A program made the position numbers and the translations under genes. The notes below the pieces were generated by a model. That model searched no databases. It saw nothing but the letters and a program-made list of their open reading frames with translations, and had not been told where the DNA came from. Below are positions 24,629 to 33,389 of a DNA stretch of 64,000 bases, piece after piece (positions within the stretch are counted from its first letter, which is position 1; each line of letters starts with the position of its first letter). Source of the DNA: Globicatella sulfidifaciens DSM 15739 (GTDB lineage Bacteria > Bacillota > Bacilli > Lactobacillales > Aerococcaceae); NCBI RefSeq assembly GCF_900167405.1, contig NZ_FUWO01000003.1, forward strand, positions 99,317 to 163,316, given 5' to 3'.

Positions 24629-26146
24629 ATGAATATTAGAAAATGGTTTAAAAGAGAACAACCCATTTCCCTAAAATGGAAATGGGGCGTTTTATTATTT
24701 TTAGGTTTCTTTGTTATCGCCTTAACGACCTTAAATTTTAATTATTATTATTATCATCAAGAACAACGCTCAGCGATCAAAGCCGTTTATCAAGAAAATT
24801 TTGACCGCATGACTGAGTATATTCAAGCCTTTGATTACTTATATCAAAGACCATCAATTACTGATTTAGATAATAAACCACTTAATAGCAATCAACAATC
24901 ACAAAATATCTCGAAAGAACTGTACCAGTATATTAGCACCGGTTTAAATGATGATTTAACAATACGCTTATTTAATGAGCGCAATCAATTAGTCTTCAGC
25001 AATAGACATTTGGATGTCCCAACGGTAGAGAGTAACAAACAATTAGTGGAAACTGAAATCAAAGATGTCCTCAGTTATGTTGGTCGTACTACAATCCGTT
25101 CGACCCAATCAGGAGAAAATTTAGGTGTCTTGGAATATATTGTGCAACCACAAGCCTTAATTGAACTGGAAAAGAATCAAAGGCATATCTTTTTTATTTC
25201 AATACTCGTACTGTTATTGGTAGCAGCTGTAGTTGCCTTTGTATTATCGCGTCTATTTTTACGACCGCTAAATTATTTAAATAATGCTTTAGATTTGGTA
25301 GAAGAAGAGAACTTGTCTGAAATGCGCATGCGACGCCCACGTTCGACGGATGAATGGAGTGATTTGACTTTACATATTAATCGCATGCTAGATAAAATTG
25401 ATTTGTATGTCAGAAATCAAAAACAATTCGTAGAAGATGTTTCTCACGAGTTAAGAACACCGGTCGCAATAGTGGAAGGCCATTTAAAATTATTAAATCG
25501 CTGGGGTAAGGATGATCCAGAAATATTAGAAGAGTCCATTTCTGCTTCTTTACAAGAAATATCAAGGATGAAGGGCCTTGTGCAAGAGATGCTTGATTTG
25601 ATGAGGGCAGATCACGCAGAAATGGATTATAAAGACGAAATTACGGAGGTCTATTCGACCATCAGACAGATTCACAGCAATTTTGTGATGCTTTATCCGG
25701 AATTTAATTTTTACTTAGACAGTGAGAAGAGTCCTGATGATTTGTATATTAAAATGTTTCGTAATCATTTTGAACAGTTACTTATTATTTTAATTGATAA
25801 TGCGGTTAAATATAGTCAAGACCGTAAAGAAATTCATCTTTCTGTCAGTACTAGTCTTTCCGAAATTGAAATTGCCATTCAAGATTTTGGTGAAGGTATG
25901 TCTGAAGAAGATAAAGAGTGCGTTTTTAGTCGATTTTACCGTGTCGACAAAGCACGATCGCGTGATAAAGGTGGTAATGGACTCGGTTTAAGTATTGCTC
26001 AACAATTAGTAAAAAGCTACAAGGGCTCAATTAAAGTCGAAAGTGCACTAGGTCATGGCTCTATTTTTTATGTCACTTTTCCAATCTTAACCGACCAACG
26101 GCAAATTTATAAGAGTAAACAAAAAGCAATTCGAAAAACATTATAG
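24629..26146 (+). CDS. sensor histidine kinase (CovS/ArlS-like)
   Basis: Partner of the response regulator, 505 residues. TM1 is about 19-38 and TM2 about 186-208, enclosing an extracytoplasmic sensor of about 145 residues. A HAMP linker follows, then the dimerisation box FVEDVSHELRTP with phospho-acceptor H273. ATPase boxes are LIDNAVKYS (N), IQDFGEGM (G1), FSRFYRVD (F) and GNGLGLSIAQQLV (G2). All catalytic motifs look intact. The stimulus is not predictable. An ABC-FtsX fusion gene starts 137 bases later and may be a target or cofactor of the pair. Confidence 0.95.
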   Translation: MNIRKWFKREQPISLKWKWGVLLFLGFFVIALTTLNFNYYYYHQEQRSAIKAVYQENFDRMTEYIQAFDYLYQRPSITDLDNKPLNSNQQSQNISKELYQYISTGLNDDLTIRLFNERNQLVFSNRHLDVPTVESNKQLVETEIKDVLSYVGRTTIRSTQSGENLGVLEYIVQPQALIELEKNQRHIFFISILVLLLVAAVVAFVLSRLFLRPLNYLNNALDLVEEENLSEMRMRRPRSTDEWSDLTLHINRMLDKIDLYVRNQKQFVEDVSHELRTPVAIVEGHLKLLNRWGKDDPEILEESISASLQEISRMKGLVQEMLDLMRADHAEMDYKDEITEVYSTIRQIHSNFVMLYPEFNFYLDSEKSPDDLYIKMFRNHFEQLLIILIDNAVKYSQDRKEIHLSVSTSLSEIEIAIQDFGEGMSEEDKECVFSRFYRVDKARSRDKGGNGLGLSIAQQLVKSYKGSIKVESALGHGSIFYVTFPILTDQRQIYKSKQKAIRKTL

Positions 26147-26283
26147 TATCTTGTGAACAATAACCTTCTGTTAAAATATAAAGTAGAAGTGATTTCATAT
26201 ATTTTATTTATCAAAAGTTATTGTTCAATTATTTTTTTAGATTTTAATTGATTTAAAATTGCTTTTTAAAAAGGGGTAAGAAC

Positions 26284-28434
26284 ATGATTGAATTTCGAAA
26301 AGTAACAAAAACTGAAAAAGAAGCACTAATTTTGGATGGCGCTAGTTTTTCCATTAAATCCCCTGGTAAAATATATACAATTTATTATGACGATGAAGCC
26401 CAAAAAGATAACTTATTGGGAATCTTATTTGGGTTAGACAGTTATTTTGAAGGGGATTATTTACTTTTCGATCAAAATGTTCATGATTTTTCTGAAGAGG
26501 ATTGGCACCGTGTCAGGAATCTGGAGATGCAAATTGTTTACCAGAATCAAAAATTAAATGATTTAATGACAGTGTGGGATAACTTAGCAAAATTAGGTTT
26601 ATTTCCTGAAGAAGAAATTAATGAACAACTTGTTGCCTTATCTTTAGAAGATGTAAAATATAAAAGAGTTTCGGAGTTAAGTACCTCTGAAAGAATGAAA
26701 CTAGCCATTGCTCGCTCACTGTTACTTAAACCCAAAATCTTATTATTAGATGAACCGACTAATGGCTTAGAGTTGAATAATATTCATTATTTAATGCAAT
26801 ATATTCATCATTTAAAGGAAAAAGGGTTAACGATTATTATCTTAAGTAATAATATGTCCGTTATTGAAAATTCTGATGATATTTTTCAGTTTAAAAATCA
26901 TAAAATTGTTAAAATTAAATCTAGTGATGAAGTGACACAACCTATTGCTGAAACGTGTAAAAAAGCAAACATTGTCAAGAAAACACCTTATTTGCAAGCT
27001 TCTTCACTATTGCAAGCTAAGAGACTTGAGAATGTTTTAATGTTAGTTCCAGTAGCAGTTGTATTTTCGCTATTGTTTATGTTATTTAGTTTGCAATTTA
27101 GTCGCATAACCAATCGTTTTGAAGGCCTTTTTTCAACTGTTACTGAAAATACGATTGTAATTGATACGGGGGAATTAATCCCCAATGCTCAAAGGGTGTT
27201 GTTTGGTAATGGAACAACGTCAAAACTTTCAGATGGATCTAAATTATACTTTTCTAACGAAGATATTGATAATGTAAAAAATATCAAAGGAGTCGAATCA
27301 GTCGTTAATACTGATAAAAATCTATTTTTAGAAAAAAATCCTGAAGGTTACGGTTTAAATTTAATCTATAATCAAGATCAATTGTCCAACCAAATTAAAA
27401 ATCAATTCAAATATAAAAAGGGCGAATTTTATATTGGCTTTGGCTTTAAAATGCTCACAGTACCTAAAGAAGCCAGTAGCAACTTTAATCCGGAACAATT
27501 AACTATTATCGAAGGGGAATACCCTGATGATGATTCAAATCAAGTTTTAGTACCTGATTTATTTATTCAATCTTATTACCAGCATCAAGATTATCATAAT
27601 GTGGTGGGAGAAACCGTTTCTTTTGAGACTGTTTCAGTTGATAATCAATTGGATGTCAAAAAGAGTGATTACATTATTTCTGGTGTTTATCATTTAGATA
27701 CTTCCAATACGAGTGAACTTTACTTCCCTATATATGTTCCTTGGAGTCATTTTCTTATTAATATTGAAAGAGATAATCTGATGGATTATTATAATTCTTT
27801 AAAAATGATGTACAATTCAAGTGGATTGGTGAAGGGCATTAATACTGTTGAAATGTTCAATTCTTTTGAGGAATTTGAAAAAGCTTATGGTTCAGGTTAT
27901 GCCACCATGATTATTGAGTTAGAATCTGACGCTGATCAGCAAGTAATTGCGGAAGAAATTGAAAGGTTATTTCCTCAATACGTACAATTAAGTCATCATA
28001 GTTTTAAAAACGGAACAATTGCTGAAGATTATCAAAGAGAGAAACTCAGATTAATTGGTATTTCTAGCTTAGTATCTTTAGTATTAGGTTTATTATTAAG
28101 TCTGTTTAATCGTCAATGTTTTAAGAGACATACCGACCAATTGGCGATTCAATTTAGTTTAGGTTATTCACGAGGTGAAGTTCAACGGATACTCATCTAC
28201 GAACAGTTAATTCTGTTTTACCTCAGTTTTTTATCTGCGTATATCCTATCAAGCGTCATCTACTTAATTCACTTTAAAAACACTTTATACCTAAATGGTA
28301 TCAATCAATTATTTAATCCAGTTGTTATTGCGACATTATTTTTTTTAGTCAATATCTCTTTACTGGTGGCGCTAATATGGAATGTTACTAGAGTGAAAGA
28401 AAAACAATTGTATAACTCTTTATTAGGAAAATAA
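26284..28434 (+). CDS. ABC ATPase-FtsX/MacB-type permease fusion with degenerate Walker A
   Basis: A single 716-residue chain. An N-terminal ABC ATPase domain covers about 1-215. TM1 is about 255-275, then an extracytoplasmic region of about 330 residues, then three further helices (about 605-625, 645-668, 685-705), the FtsX/MacB layout. Walker B LLLDEPTNGLE is perfect, but the Walker A position reads IYTIYYDDEAQKDNLLGIL, without the GxxGxGKS/T glycines. The signature is ELSTSERMKLAIAR instead of LSGGE. Nucleotide binding is therefore doubtful. It may be a pseudo-ATPase sensor or a regulated partner of another ATPase. It lies downstream of the two-component genes. Confidence 0.85.
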   Translation: MIEFRKVTKTEKEALILDGASFSIKSPGKIYTIYYDDEAQKDNLLGILFGLDSYFEGDYLLFDQNVHDFSEEDWHRVRNLEMQIVYQNQKLNDLMTVWDNLAKLGLFPEEEINEQLVALSLEDVKYKRVSELSTSERMKLAIARSLLLKPKILLLDEPTNGLELNNIHYLMQYIHHLKEKGLTIIILSNNMSVIENSDDIFQFKNHKIVKIKSSDEVTQPIAETCKKANIVKKTPYLQASSLLQAKRLENVLMLVPVAVVFSLLFMLFSLQFSRITNRFEGLFSTVTENTIVIDTGELIPNAQRVLFGNGTTSKLSDGSKLYFSNEDIDNVKNIKGVESVVNTDKNLFLEKNPEGYGLNLIYNQDQLSNQIKNQFKYKKGEFYIGFGFKMLTVPKEASSNFNPEQLTIIEGEYPDDDSNQVLVPDLFIQSYYQHQDYHNVVGETVSFETVSVDNQLDVKKSDYIISGVYHLDTSNTSELYFPIYVPWSHFLINIERDNLMDYYNSLKMMYNSSGLVKGINTVEMFNSFEEFEKAYGSGYATMIIELESDADQQVIAEEIERLFPQYVQLSHHSFKNGTIAEDYQREKLRLIGISSLVSLVLGLLLSLFNRQCFKRHTDQLAIQFSLGYSRGEVQRILIYEQLILFYLSFLSAYILSSVIYLIHFKNTLYLNGINQLFNPVVIATLFFLVNISLLVALIWNVTRVKEKQLYNSLLGK

Positions 28435-28677
28435 AATGCAAAAGTTTTCAATGAATAAATTGAGAGTTCTTTCAAGAGGTGAATTGTATTTTGAAAGGAT
28501 TGGTCCTTAATTATTTAATTTGCGACTCCATCATGGGAGACAAGCAATGGTTTTGAATTTTAACTGAACCTTGTCGATATCATGATCCCAATCTTCTATA
28601 CTGACAAATTTGAAGAAAAGTTTAATTAAAATTGTATTGTAGAGAGAGAAGATAATTTGAATAATAGCGGATGATTT
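28435..28677. other. gap without recognisable gene
   Basis: No open frame with a ribosome binding site, no strong hairpin with a T tract and no clear copy of the repeat family is seen. It may hold the promoter of the small membrane-protein pseudogene that follows. Confidence 0.5.
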
Positions 28678-28942
28678 ATGAAGAATTTAAGTAGGAAAAA
28701 GTTTCTACTGGGAATAGTAAATTTTGTTGTTTTATTACTTACTGCCAATAGACATCTTTGAAACTTACACTAATCTAAGACCAACTGGACTGGTTTCTAT
28801 CTTTATCTGCCCAATGATTGGCCTGGCAAGATTGATATTGGGGATTAAAGAAAAGGACGGGTTATTTATAGTATTGAACCTACTTTTAATTTTAATACTG
28901 CCGCTCATCATGTTTGTAGGGCAGATGCTAGGAGCAATGTAA
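28678..28942 (+). pseudogene. frameshifted small membrane protein gene
   Basis: An ATG at 28678 opens MKNLSRKKFLLGIVNFVVLLL, a basic start and a helix, and stops soon after. In the next frame, from about 28724, the protein continues as FYYLLPIDIFETYTN... with two more hydrophobic helices (GLVSIFICPMIGLARLILGI and FIVLNLLLILILPLIMFVG). Joining the two frames near the T-rich stretch GTTGTTTTATT (about 28723-28733) gives a normal-looking protein of about 88 residues with three membrane segments. Either a real frameshift or a sequencing error; the family is not recognised. Confidence 0.6.
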
Positions 28943-28963
28943 TCAGCATCAGAAGGTAATAAT

Positions 28964-29067
28964 GGTTCTTTTTAAATGGGTGTGGGTCATGAAATTGGCT
29001 CTTTGTCAAATAGTGCGAGTTTTAAAATTTTGGGTCTTTATCATATGGTGTGGATCACGGAATTTTT
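28964..29067 (+). repeat. three degenerate direct repeats of about 34 bp
   Basis: Copies start near 28964 (GGTTCTTTTTAAATGGGTG), 28997 (GGCTCTTTGTCAAATAGTG) and 29032 (GGGTCTTTATCATATGGTG). Each is followed by a variant of TGGGTCATGAAATT. The GGCTCTTTGTCAAAT start resembles ends of ISL3-type insertion sequences, so these may be relics of element termini. That link is from memory and tentative. Confidence 0.5.
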
Positions 29068-29070
29068 GGT

Positions 29071-29103
29071 CGTTCAACATGTTGAGGTTGAACGGCTTTT
29101 TTT
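29071..29103 (+). terminator. strong intrinsic terminator
   Basis: CGTTCAAC (29071-29078) pairs with GTTGAACG (29087-29094), then GC and seven T residues. No intact gene lies just upstream; it may once have ended the frameshifted gene or an insertion sequence. Confidence 0.8.
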
Positions 29104-29261
29104 ATCTAATTTGCGCATAATACCAATATTTTACTAAACAAATAATAAATTTGGCTCTACAACTTTTTGTGTGGACCCACAAGAAATAGGCTATTGATTG
29201 TGGTATCCAAAAATATTTAGTGGAGTAAGAAAGTCAAAGTTCAAACGCTTTATTTTATAGC

Positions 29262-29383
29262 TCAGTGATGAATAGTCTCAATCTGTGTCCTAATATCTAA
29301 GTTGAGTCTTATTTAATGCAGCGAGGACGGGTAGATGAATTAAAATTTAATCGAATTTTGACTTCTTGGGCACTCCATAAATA
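29262..29383 (+). repeat. degenerate module A + B copy
   Basis: CTCAGTGATGAATAGTCTC, then AATCTGTGTC, is a decayed module A. It is followed by a decayed module B (GCGAGGACGGGTAGATGAAT to TTGGGCACTCC). Same order and orientation as the good copies at 14 and 20 kb. Confidence 0.55.
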
Positions 29384-29410
29384 TTTCTTTCTTAATTTTA
29401 CTATTAGATA

Positions 29411-29419
29411 TGTTATAAT
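29411..29419 (+). promoter_or_regulatory. extended -10 promoter of recD2
   Basis: TGTTATAAT with TATAAT at 29414-29419, 25 bases before the likely start codon. Confidence 0.6.
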
Positions 29420-29443
29420 ATTGCTTATATGAGGAGGTGCATG

Positions 29444-32044
29444 ATGGACGAAGTATTAATTGTGGGGACAATTGACGCTATTTATTTTGAAAACCCAAGT
29501 AATTTATATAAAGTGGTTCGTATTAACGTAGACGATGAATTGTCAAATGCTTTGACAGCAGAAGAATTAGTTATTACCGGTCAATTTGCGACGCTACATT
29601 ATGATACTAATTATGAGTTCTATGGTCATTTTACTAACCATCCAAAATACGGTGAACAATTCGCTGTGACGCGTTATCAACAACTAGCCCCTACCTCAGA
29701 GCAAGGTTTAATTGATTATTTATCTAGTGAACGGTTCCCCGGAATTGGGATTAAGCTTGCTAAAAATATCGTTGATGCATTAGGTATGGATGCGATTGAT
29801 ATTATTGTTGCGGATCCTAATGCTTTGAAAAAGGTTAAAGGTTTAAACCAAAAAGTTCAAGTATCTTTAAGAGAAAACTTACTTAAACACCAAGGCACGG
29901 AGCGCGTGTTTATGCAATTATTTGAATGGGGTTTTAGTCCTAAATTAGCAGATAAGATTTATCAAAAATATAAAAGTTCAGCGATTGAAAAGATTAAGGA
30001 AAATCCCTATGAACTGGTTGAATCCATCGAGGGGATTGGCTTTAACAAAGCCGATAATTTGGCTGAAAAATTAGGATTTGCAGCGGATTCGGTTGATCGC
30101 ATCATCGCGGGCATTTATACGGTCGTTAATGAACACTGTAATAATAATGGCGATACCTATATTGAGCGCGAGGCTTGTTTAATAAAGAGTCGTGAAATGT
30201 TAGAAAATGCTCGTCCTTTTTTATTAGATGACAGTTTAATGAATTTAGCCTTAGATAAAGCGATTTTAGAAGAACGCTTGATGAATTTAGCTGAAGGCAT
30301 TATGATACCGAGTTTATATTACGCTGAGGTTGGCATTGTATCGAAATTATCCAATCATTTACAATATGCAACAACTGATTATTTTGATGAAGCGGATATT
30401 GATTCAGCATTAGCAGAAGTGATGGAATTAAATGCTATTCAATACGATGAACAACAACAAGCGGCGTTAAAATTGGCGATTAATTCACCAATGTCTATTA
30501 TTACCGGTGGTCCTGGAACGGGAAAAACAACTCTTGTAAAAGGACTGATTCATCTTCATGCTACCTTACATGAGTATTCATTAGAAGATTTGAAACATAA
30601 ACCAGATTTTGCCCCGATATTATTAGCGGCACCTACGGGAAGAGCTTCAAAAAGAATGAATGAGATGACAGATTTACCTGCTATGACCATTCATCGTATG
30701 TTGGGATTCAATCGCGATTCTGACTATGAAGACTTTTCAGCTCAAGAAGAGTTAGAAGGCAATCTTTTGATAGTAGACGAGATGTCGATGGTCGATACTT
30801 GGTTAATGAATTGGTTACTACAAGCAGTACCATATAATATGCAAGTAGTCTTCGTAGGAGATAAAGACCAACTGCCATCAGTAGGTCCAGGGAAAGTTTT
30901 TAATGACTTAATAGCCTCTAAATGTTTACCTACAATCCAACTCAACACCATTTATCGGCAAAACGAAGGCAGTACAATTGTTGAATTAGCTCATAGCATT
31001 AAGAATGGAGCTTTACCGGATAACTTTCTAGAAAAGCAAAATGATCGTTCTTTTATTCGTTGTCAAACCGATCAAGTAGCACATGTCGTGCAAACGATTG
31101 TTGCGAAAGCCCAAAATAAACATTTTGATGGCAATAATATGCAAGTGCTAGCCCCGATGTATAAAGGGGCAGCCGGTATTAATGAATTAAACACTCAATT
31201 ACAAGCCATTATGAATCCAGCTAAGAAAGGTAAAAGAGAAATTCAATATTTCGATACGGTGTTTAGAGTAGGCGATAAAGTCTTACAATTAGTTAATAAT
31301 GCTGAAGCCGATGTGTATAATGGTGATATTGGTAAAATAACAGCCATCATGACGGGGGCAGAAACAGATTCAAATGTAGAAGAGATCATTGTTTCCTTTG
31401 ATGAACGTGAATTAACTTATAAGCGTAGTGATTTAGATCAATTAACTTTAGCTTACTGTTGTTCAATTCACAAATCACAAGGGAGTGAATATCCCTTAGT
31501 TATTCTCCCATTGGTTGATATGTATTCACGGATGTTGAGAAGAGACCTGCTTTATACAGCTATCACGCGGGCAAAGACCAGTTTAGTAATGGTCGGCAAT
31601 CCTAATAGTTTTTATAAAGCGACTACTGCTAATATCATTCCTAGACAAACATTTTTAAAGGACTTATTAAAAATAAAATTTGCCAATGAAACGGTAGCGT
31701 ACGAAGATGAAGAAGGGAATTTATTAACCATTCCATCTGAAACAGCTACACCTAATGGTCAACATAATGAAAATACAGTAGAAACGCTTGAACAATTAAC
31801 TTTAACACCTACAACAATTGATGATACAAAGCTTAAATCAGAAGAGCATGCGAAATCAGATTCACTCGAGGCCAAACATCATCAAGGTTTAACAACTGAT
31901 GAGGACAATTCAAAAAAAGCGCTAGTTTCTGATGTAGAGCCAAGGCTTAATTTAAATGAATTATCGGAAGAAACAATTTGGTTAATTGACCCGATGATTG
32001 GTATGGAAAACCTATCGCCTTATGATTTTATGAAAACAAAATAA
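29444..32044 (+). CDS. recD2: RecD2 ATP-dependent DNA helicase
   Basis: Superfamily 1B 5'-3' helicase of the RecBC-independent RecD2 type, about 866 residues. The N-terminal region contains helix-hairpin-helix repeats (FPGIGIKLAKNIVDALG, VKGLNQKV, IEGIGFNKADNLAEKLG). The helicase core has Walker A TGGPGTGKTT, Walker B LLIVDEMSMVD and a C-terminal SIHKSQGSEYP, then LLYTAITRAK. A low-complexity acidic tail of about 110 residues follows. Of the in-frame starts, ATG 29444 lies 6 bases after AGGAGG (29432-29437); ATG 29441 is the alternative. Role: repair and replication-fork maintenance. Confidence 0.95.
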   Translation: MDEVLIVGTIDAIYFENPSNLYKVVRINVDDELSNALTAEELVITGQFATLHYDTNYEFYGHFTNHPKYGEQFAVTRYQQLAPTSEQGLIDYLSSERFPGIGIKLAKNIVDALGMDAIDIIVADPNALKKVKGLNQKVQVSLRENLLKHQGTERVFMQLFEWGFSPKLADKIYQKYKSSAIEKIKENPYELVESIEGIGFNKADNLAEKLGFAADSVDRIIAGIYTVVNEHCNNNGDTYIEREACLIKSREMLENARPFLLDDSLMNLALDKAILEERLMNLAEGIMIPSLYYAEVGIVSKLSNHLQYATTDYFDEADIDSALAEVMELNAIQYDEQQQAALKLAINSPMSIITGGPGTGKTTLVKGLIHLHATLHEYSLEDLKHKPDFAPILLAAPTGRASKRMNEMTDLPAMTIHRMLGFNRDSDYEDFSAQEELEGNLLIVDEMSMVDTWLMNWLLQAVPYNMQVVFVGDKDQLPSVGPGKVFNDLIASKCLPTIQLNTIYRQNEGSTIVELAHSIKNGALPDNFLEKQNDRSFIRCQTDQVAHVVQTIVAKAQNKHFDGNNMQVLAPMYKGAAGINELNTQLQAIMNPAKKGKREIQYFDTVFRVGDKVLQLVNNAEADVYNGDIGKITAIMTGAETDSNVEEIIVSFDERELTYKRSDLDQLTLAYCCSIHKSQGSEYPLVILPLVDMYSRMLRRDLLYTAITRAKTSLVMVGNPNSFYKATTANIIPRQTFLKDLLKIKFANETVAYEDEEGNLLTIPSETATPNGQHNENTVETLEQLTLTPTTIDDTKLKSEEHAKSDSLEAKHHQGLTTDEDNSKKALVSDVEPRLNLNELSEETIWLIDPMIGMENLSPYDFMKTK

Positions 32045-32049
32045 AAAAA

Positions 32050-32135
32050 GAAACTTGTTTCATACTAGCATGACTCAATTAGCAACAGAAGGTGCTAAAA
32101 AGGTCATAAAGCTAGGAGAAGCAAGTTTCATTTTT
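32050..32135. terminator. bidirectional terminator between recD2 and the lipid kinase gene
   Basis: GAAACTTG (32050-32057) pairs with CAAGTTTC (32122-32129), with an inner TAGCATGAC / GTCATAAAGCTA stem. It is flanked by an A run on the left and ATTTTT on the right, so it can act on both strands. Confidence 0.85.
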
Positions 32136-32138
32136 CTA

Positions 32139-33074
32139 TTAAAGGTAAAATGGATATTCAGTTAAAGTCAAGGTCAAATGTGCTTGATCTTTATTAAGCA
32201 GTTCACCATCGACTTGACTAAGAATCGGTTCTTCAATTTGAATCGTTACTTTTTCACCTTTTGTGTAAAAATAGTGTTCAGCAGTCGGTGTGGTTTTGCT
32301 GACTAATATTTGCCACATTAATTTGAGTAAGTTAATTGGCTTAACGTTTTTAATAGCAACCACATTGATAATCTTTTCATCGGCTTTGATATCATTGGAT
32401 AGCTGAATACCTCCACCTAAATAGGGTGAATTCATTAACGAAATTAACTGACAGTCCTCAAGCTGAATTGTTTGATTATCAACTGTTAATTGCACATCAA
32501 AATGGTCTAATTTACTAACAGCTTTAAAGACATTAACCAAATAGGCAAACTTTCCATTAAGAAATTGACGGAAAAAAGCATCTTGAGGCATTGTATTGAC
32601 TTCGTAAATAACTTTACCATCAAAACCAAAACCTAAACTATTTAAGACAACATCAGTATTTTTTGTAAGATGATTATACGATTCAAAGATGGGTACTGTC
32701 GTTATATTTTTATGTATCAAGTATTGTTGTAATGTTGATTCTACCGAAGCATTTGGCGACCACGTCCGTTTAAAATCATTGCCAGTACCGGCGGCTAAAT
32801 AGATGATAGGGATGGTTTGCTTGGCTTTTTTTAAAGTTGCTACAACTTCATGTAGGGTCCCATCGCCACCTACCACTATAATCGTATCAAGTGTTCGTTG
32901 TTCAGCTTTAGCTAAAATTTGTTGGGTTAATTCAATTGAATGTCCTTTATATTCTGTCGTTAGTGTAATGAAAGGAGCACGAAATTTTCTTAAGTAGTCT
33001 TGAGCTTGATTTAATACGTCGGCACCATTGCCGGATCCAGCTTGAATATTGGCGATAATATATAGATGATTCAT
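32139..33074 (-). CDS. diacylglycerol kinase-type lipid kinase (DagK/YegS family)
   Basis: Soluble lipid kinase, 311 residues. Conserved motifs are NIQAGSGNG at the N-terminus, VVGGDGTLHEVV (nucleotide-binding GGDGT), AAGTGNDFKRTW and, near the C-terminus, VDGELLN. The family phosphorylates diacylglycerol for phospholipid recycling; a role with lipoteichoic acid turnover would be normal in a Gram-positive. ATG 33074 follows GAGAGGG at a good distance; an upstream TTG at 33089 is less likely. Convergent with recD2. Confidence 0.92.
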   Translation of the reverse strand: MNHLYIIANIQAGSGNGADVLNQAQDYLRKFRAPFITLTTEYKGHSIELTQQILAKAEQRTLDTIIVVGGDGTLHEVVATLKKAKQTIPIIYLAAGTGNDFKRTWSPNASVESTLQQYLIHKNITTVPIFESYNHLTKNTDVVLNSLGFGFDGKVIYEVNTMPQDAFFRQFLNGKFAYLVNVFKAVSKLDHFDVQLTVDNQTIQLEDCQLISLMNSPYLGGGIQLSNDIKADEKIINVVAIKNVKPINLLKLMWQILVSKTTPTAEHYFYTKGEKVTIQIEEPILSQVDGELLNKDQAHLTLTLTEYPFYL

Positions 33075-33342
33075 CTGATTCCCTCTCAACTTTCTTCAGT
33101 TTCCTAATTTAAAGTATACAAGATTATGGTTAATATGCAAGAAAACCAACATAAATCCAGCGATGAACTAAAGAACTTAAACCATCTTTTTTAAAGCCGC
33201 GAAAATTTTATCAGTAGAAATTTTTAAAGAGTATTCGAGATTTATTAGTGGCAGCCAGTGAGGGGGAGGCGAGAAGGGATAGTGGTTAAAGGTTTATCTC
33301 AACTTTTCTCCTGTCTCTAATAGTGTGAAGTCCTAGCGTTTA
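33075..33342. other. divergent gap, little visible
   Basis: Between the lipid kinase gene (minus) and smc (plus). The GGAGGCGAGAAGG / CTTTTCTCC segments around 33263-33312 could pair weakly. No coding sequence or clear repeat module is seen. The minus-strand promoter was not resolved. Confidence 0.4.
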
Positions 33343-33351
33343 TGTTATAAT
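33343..33351 (+). promoter_or_regulatory. extended -10 promoter of smc
   Basis: TGTTATAAT with TATAAT at 33346-33351, about 39 bases before the smc start. Confidence 0.6.
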
Positions 33352-33389
33352 AACCTAGATTGAAATTTGAAAAAATTGGAGGTGATATC

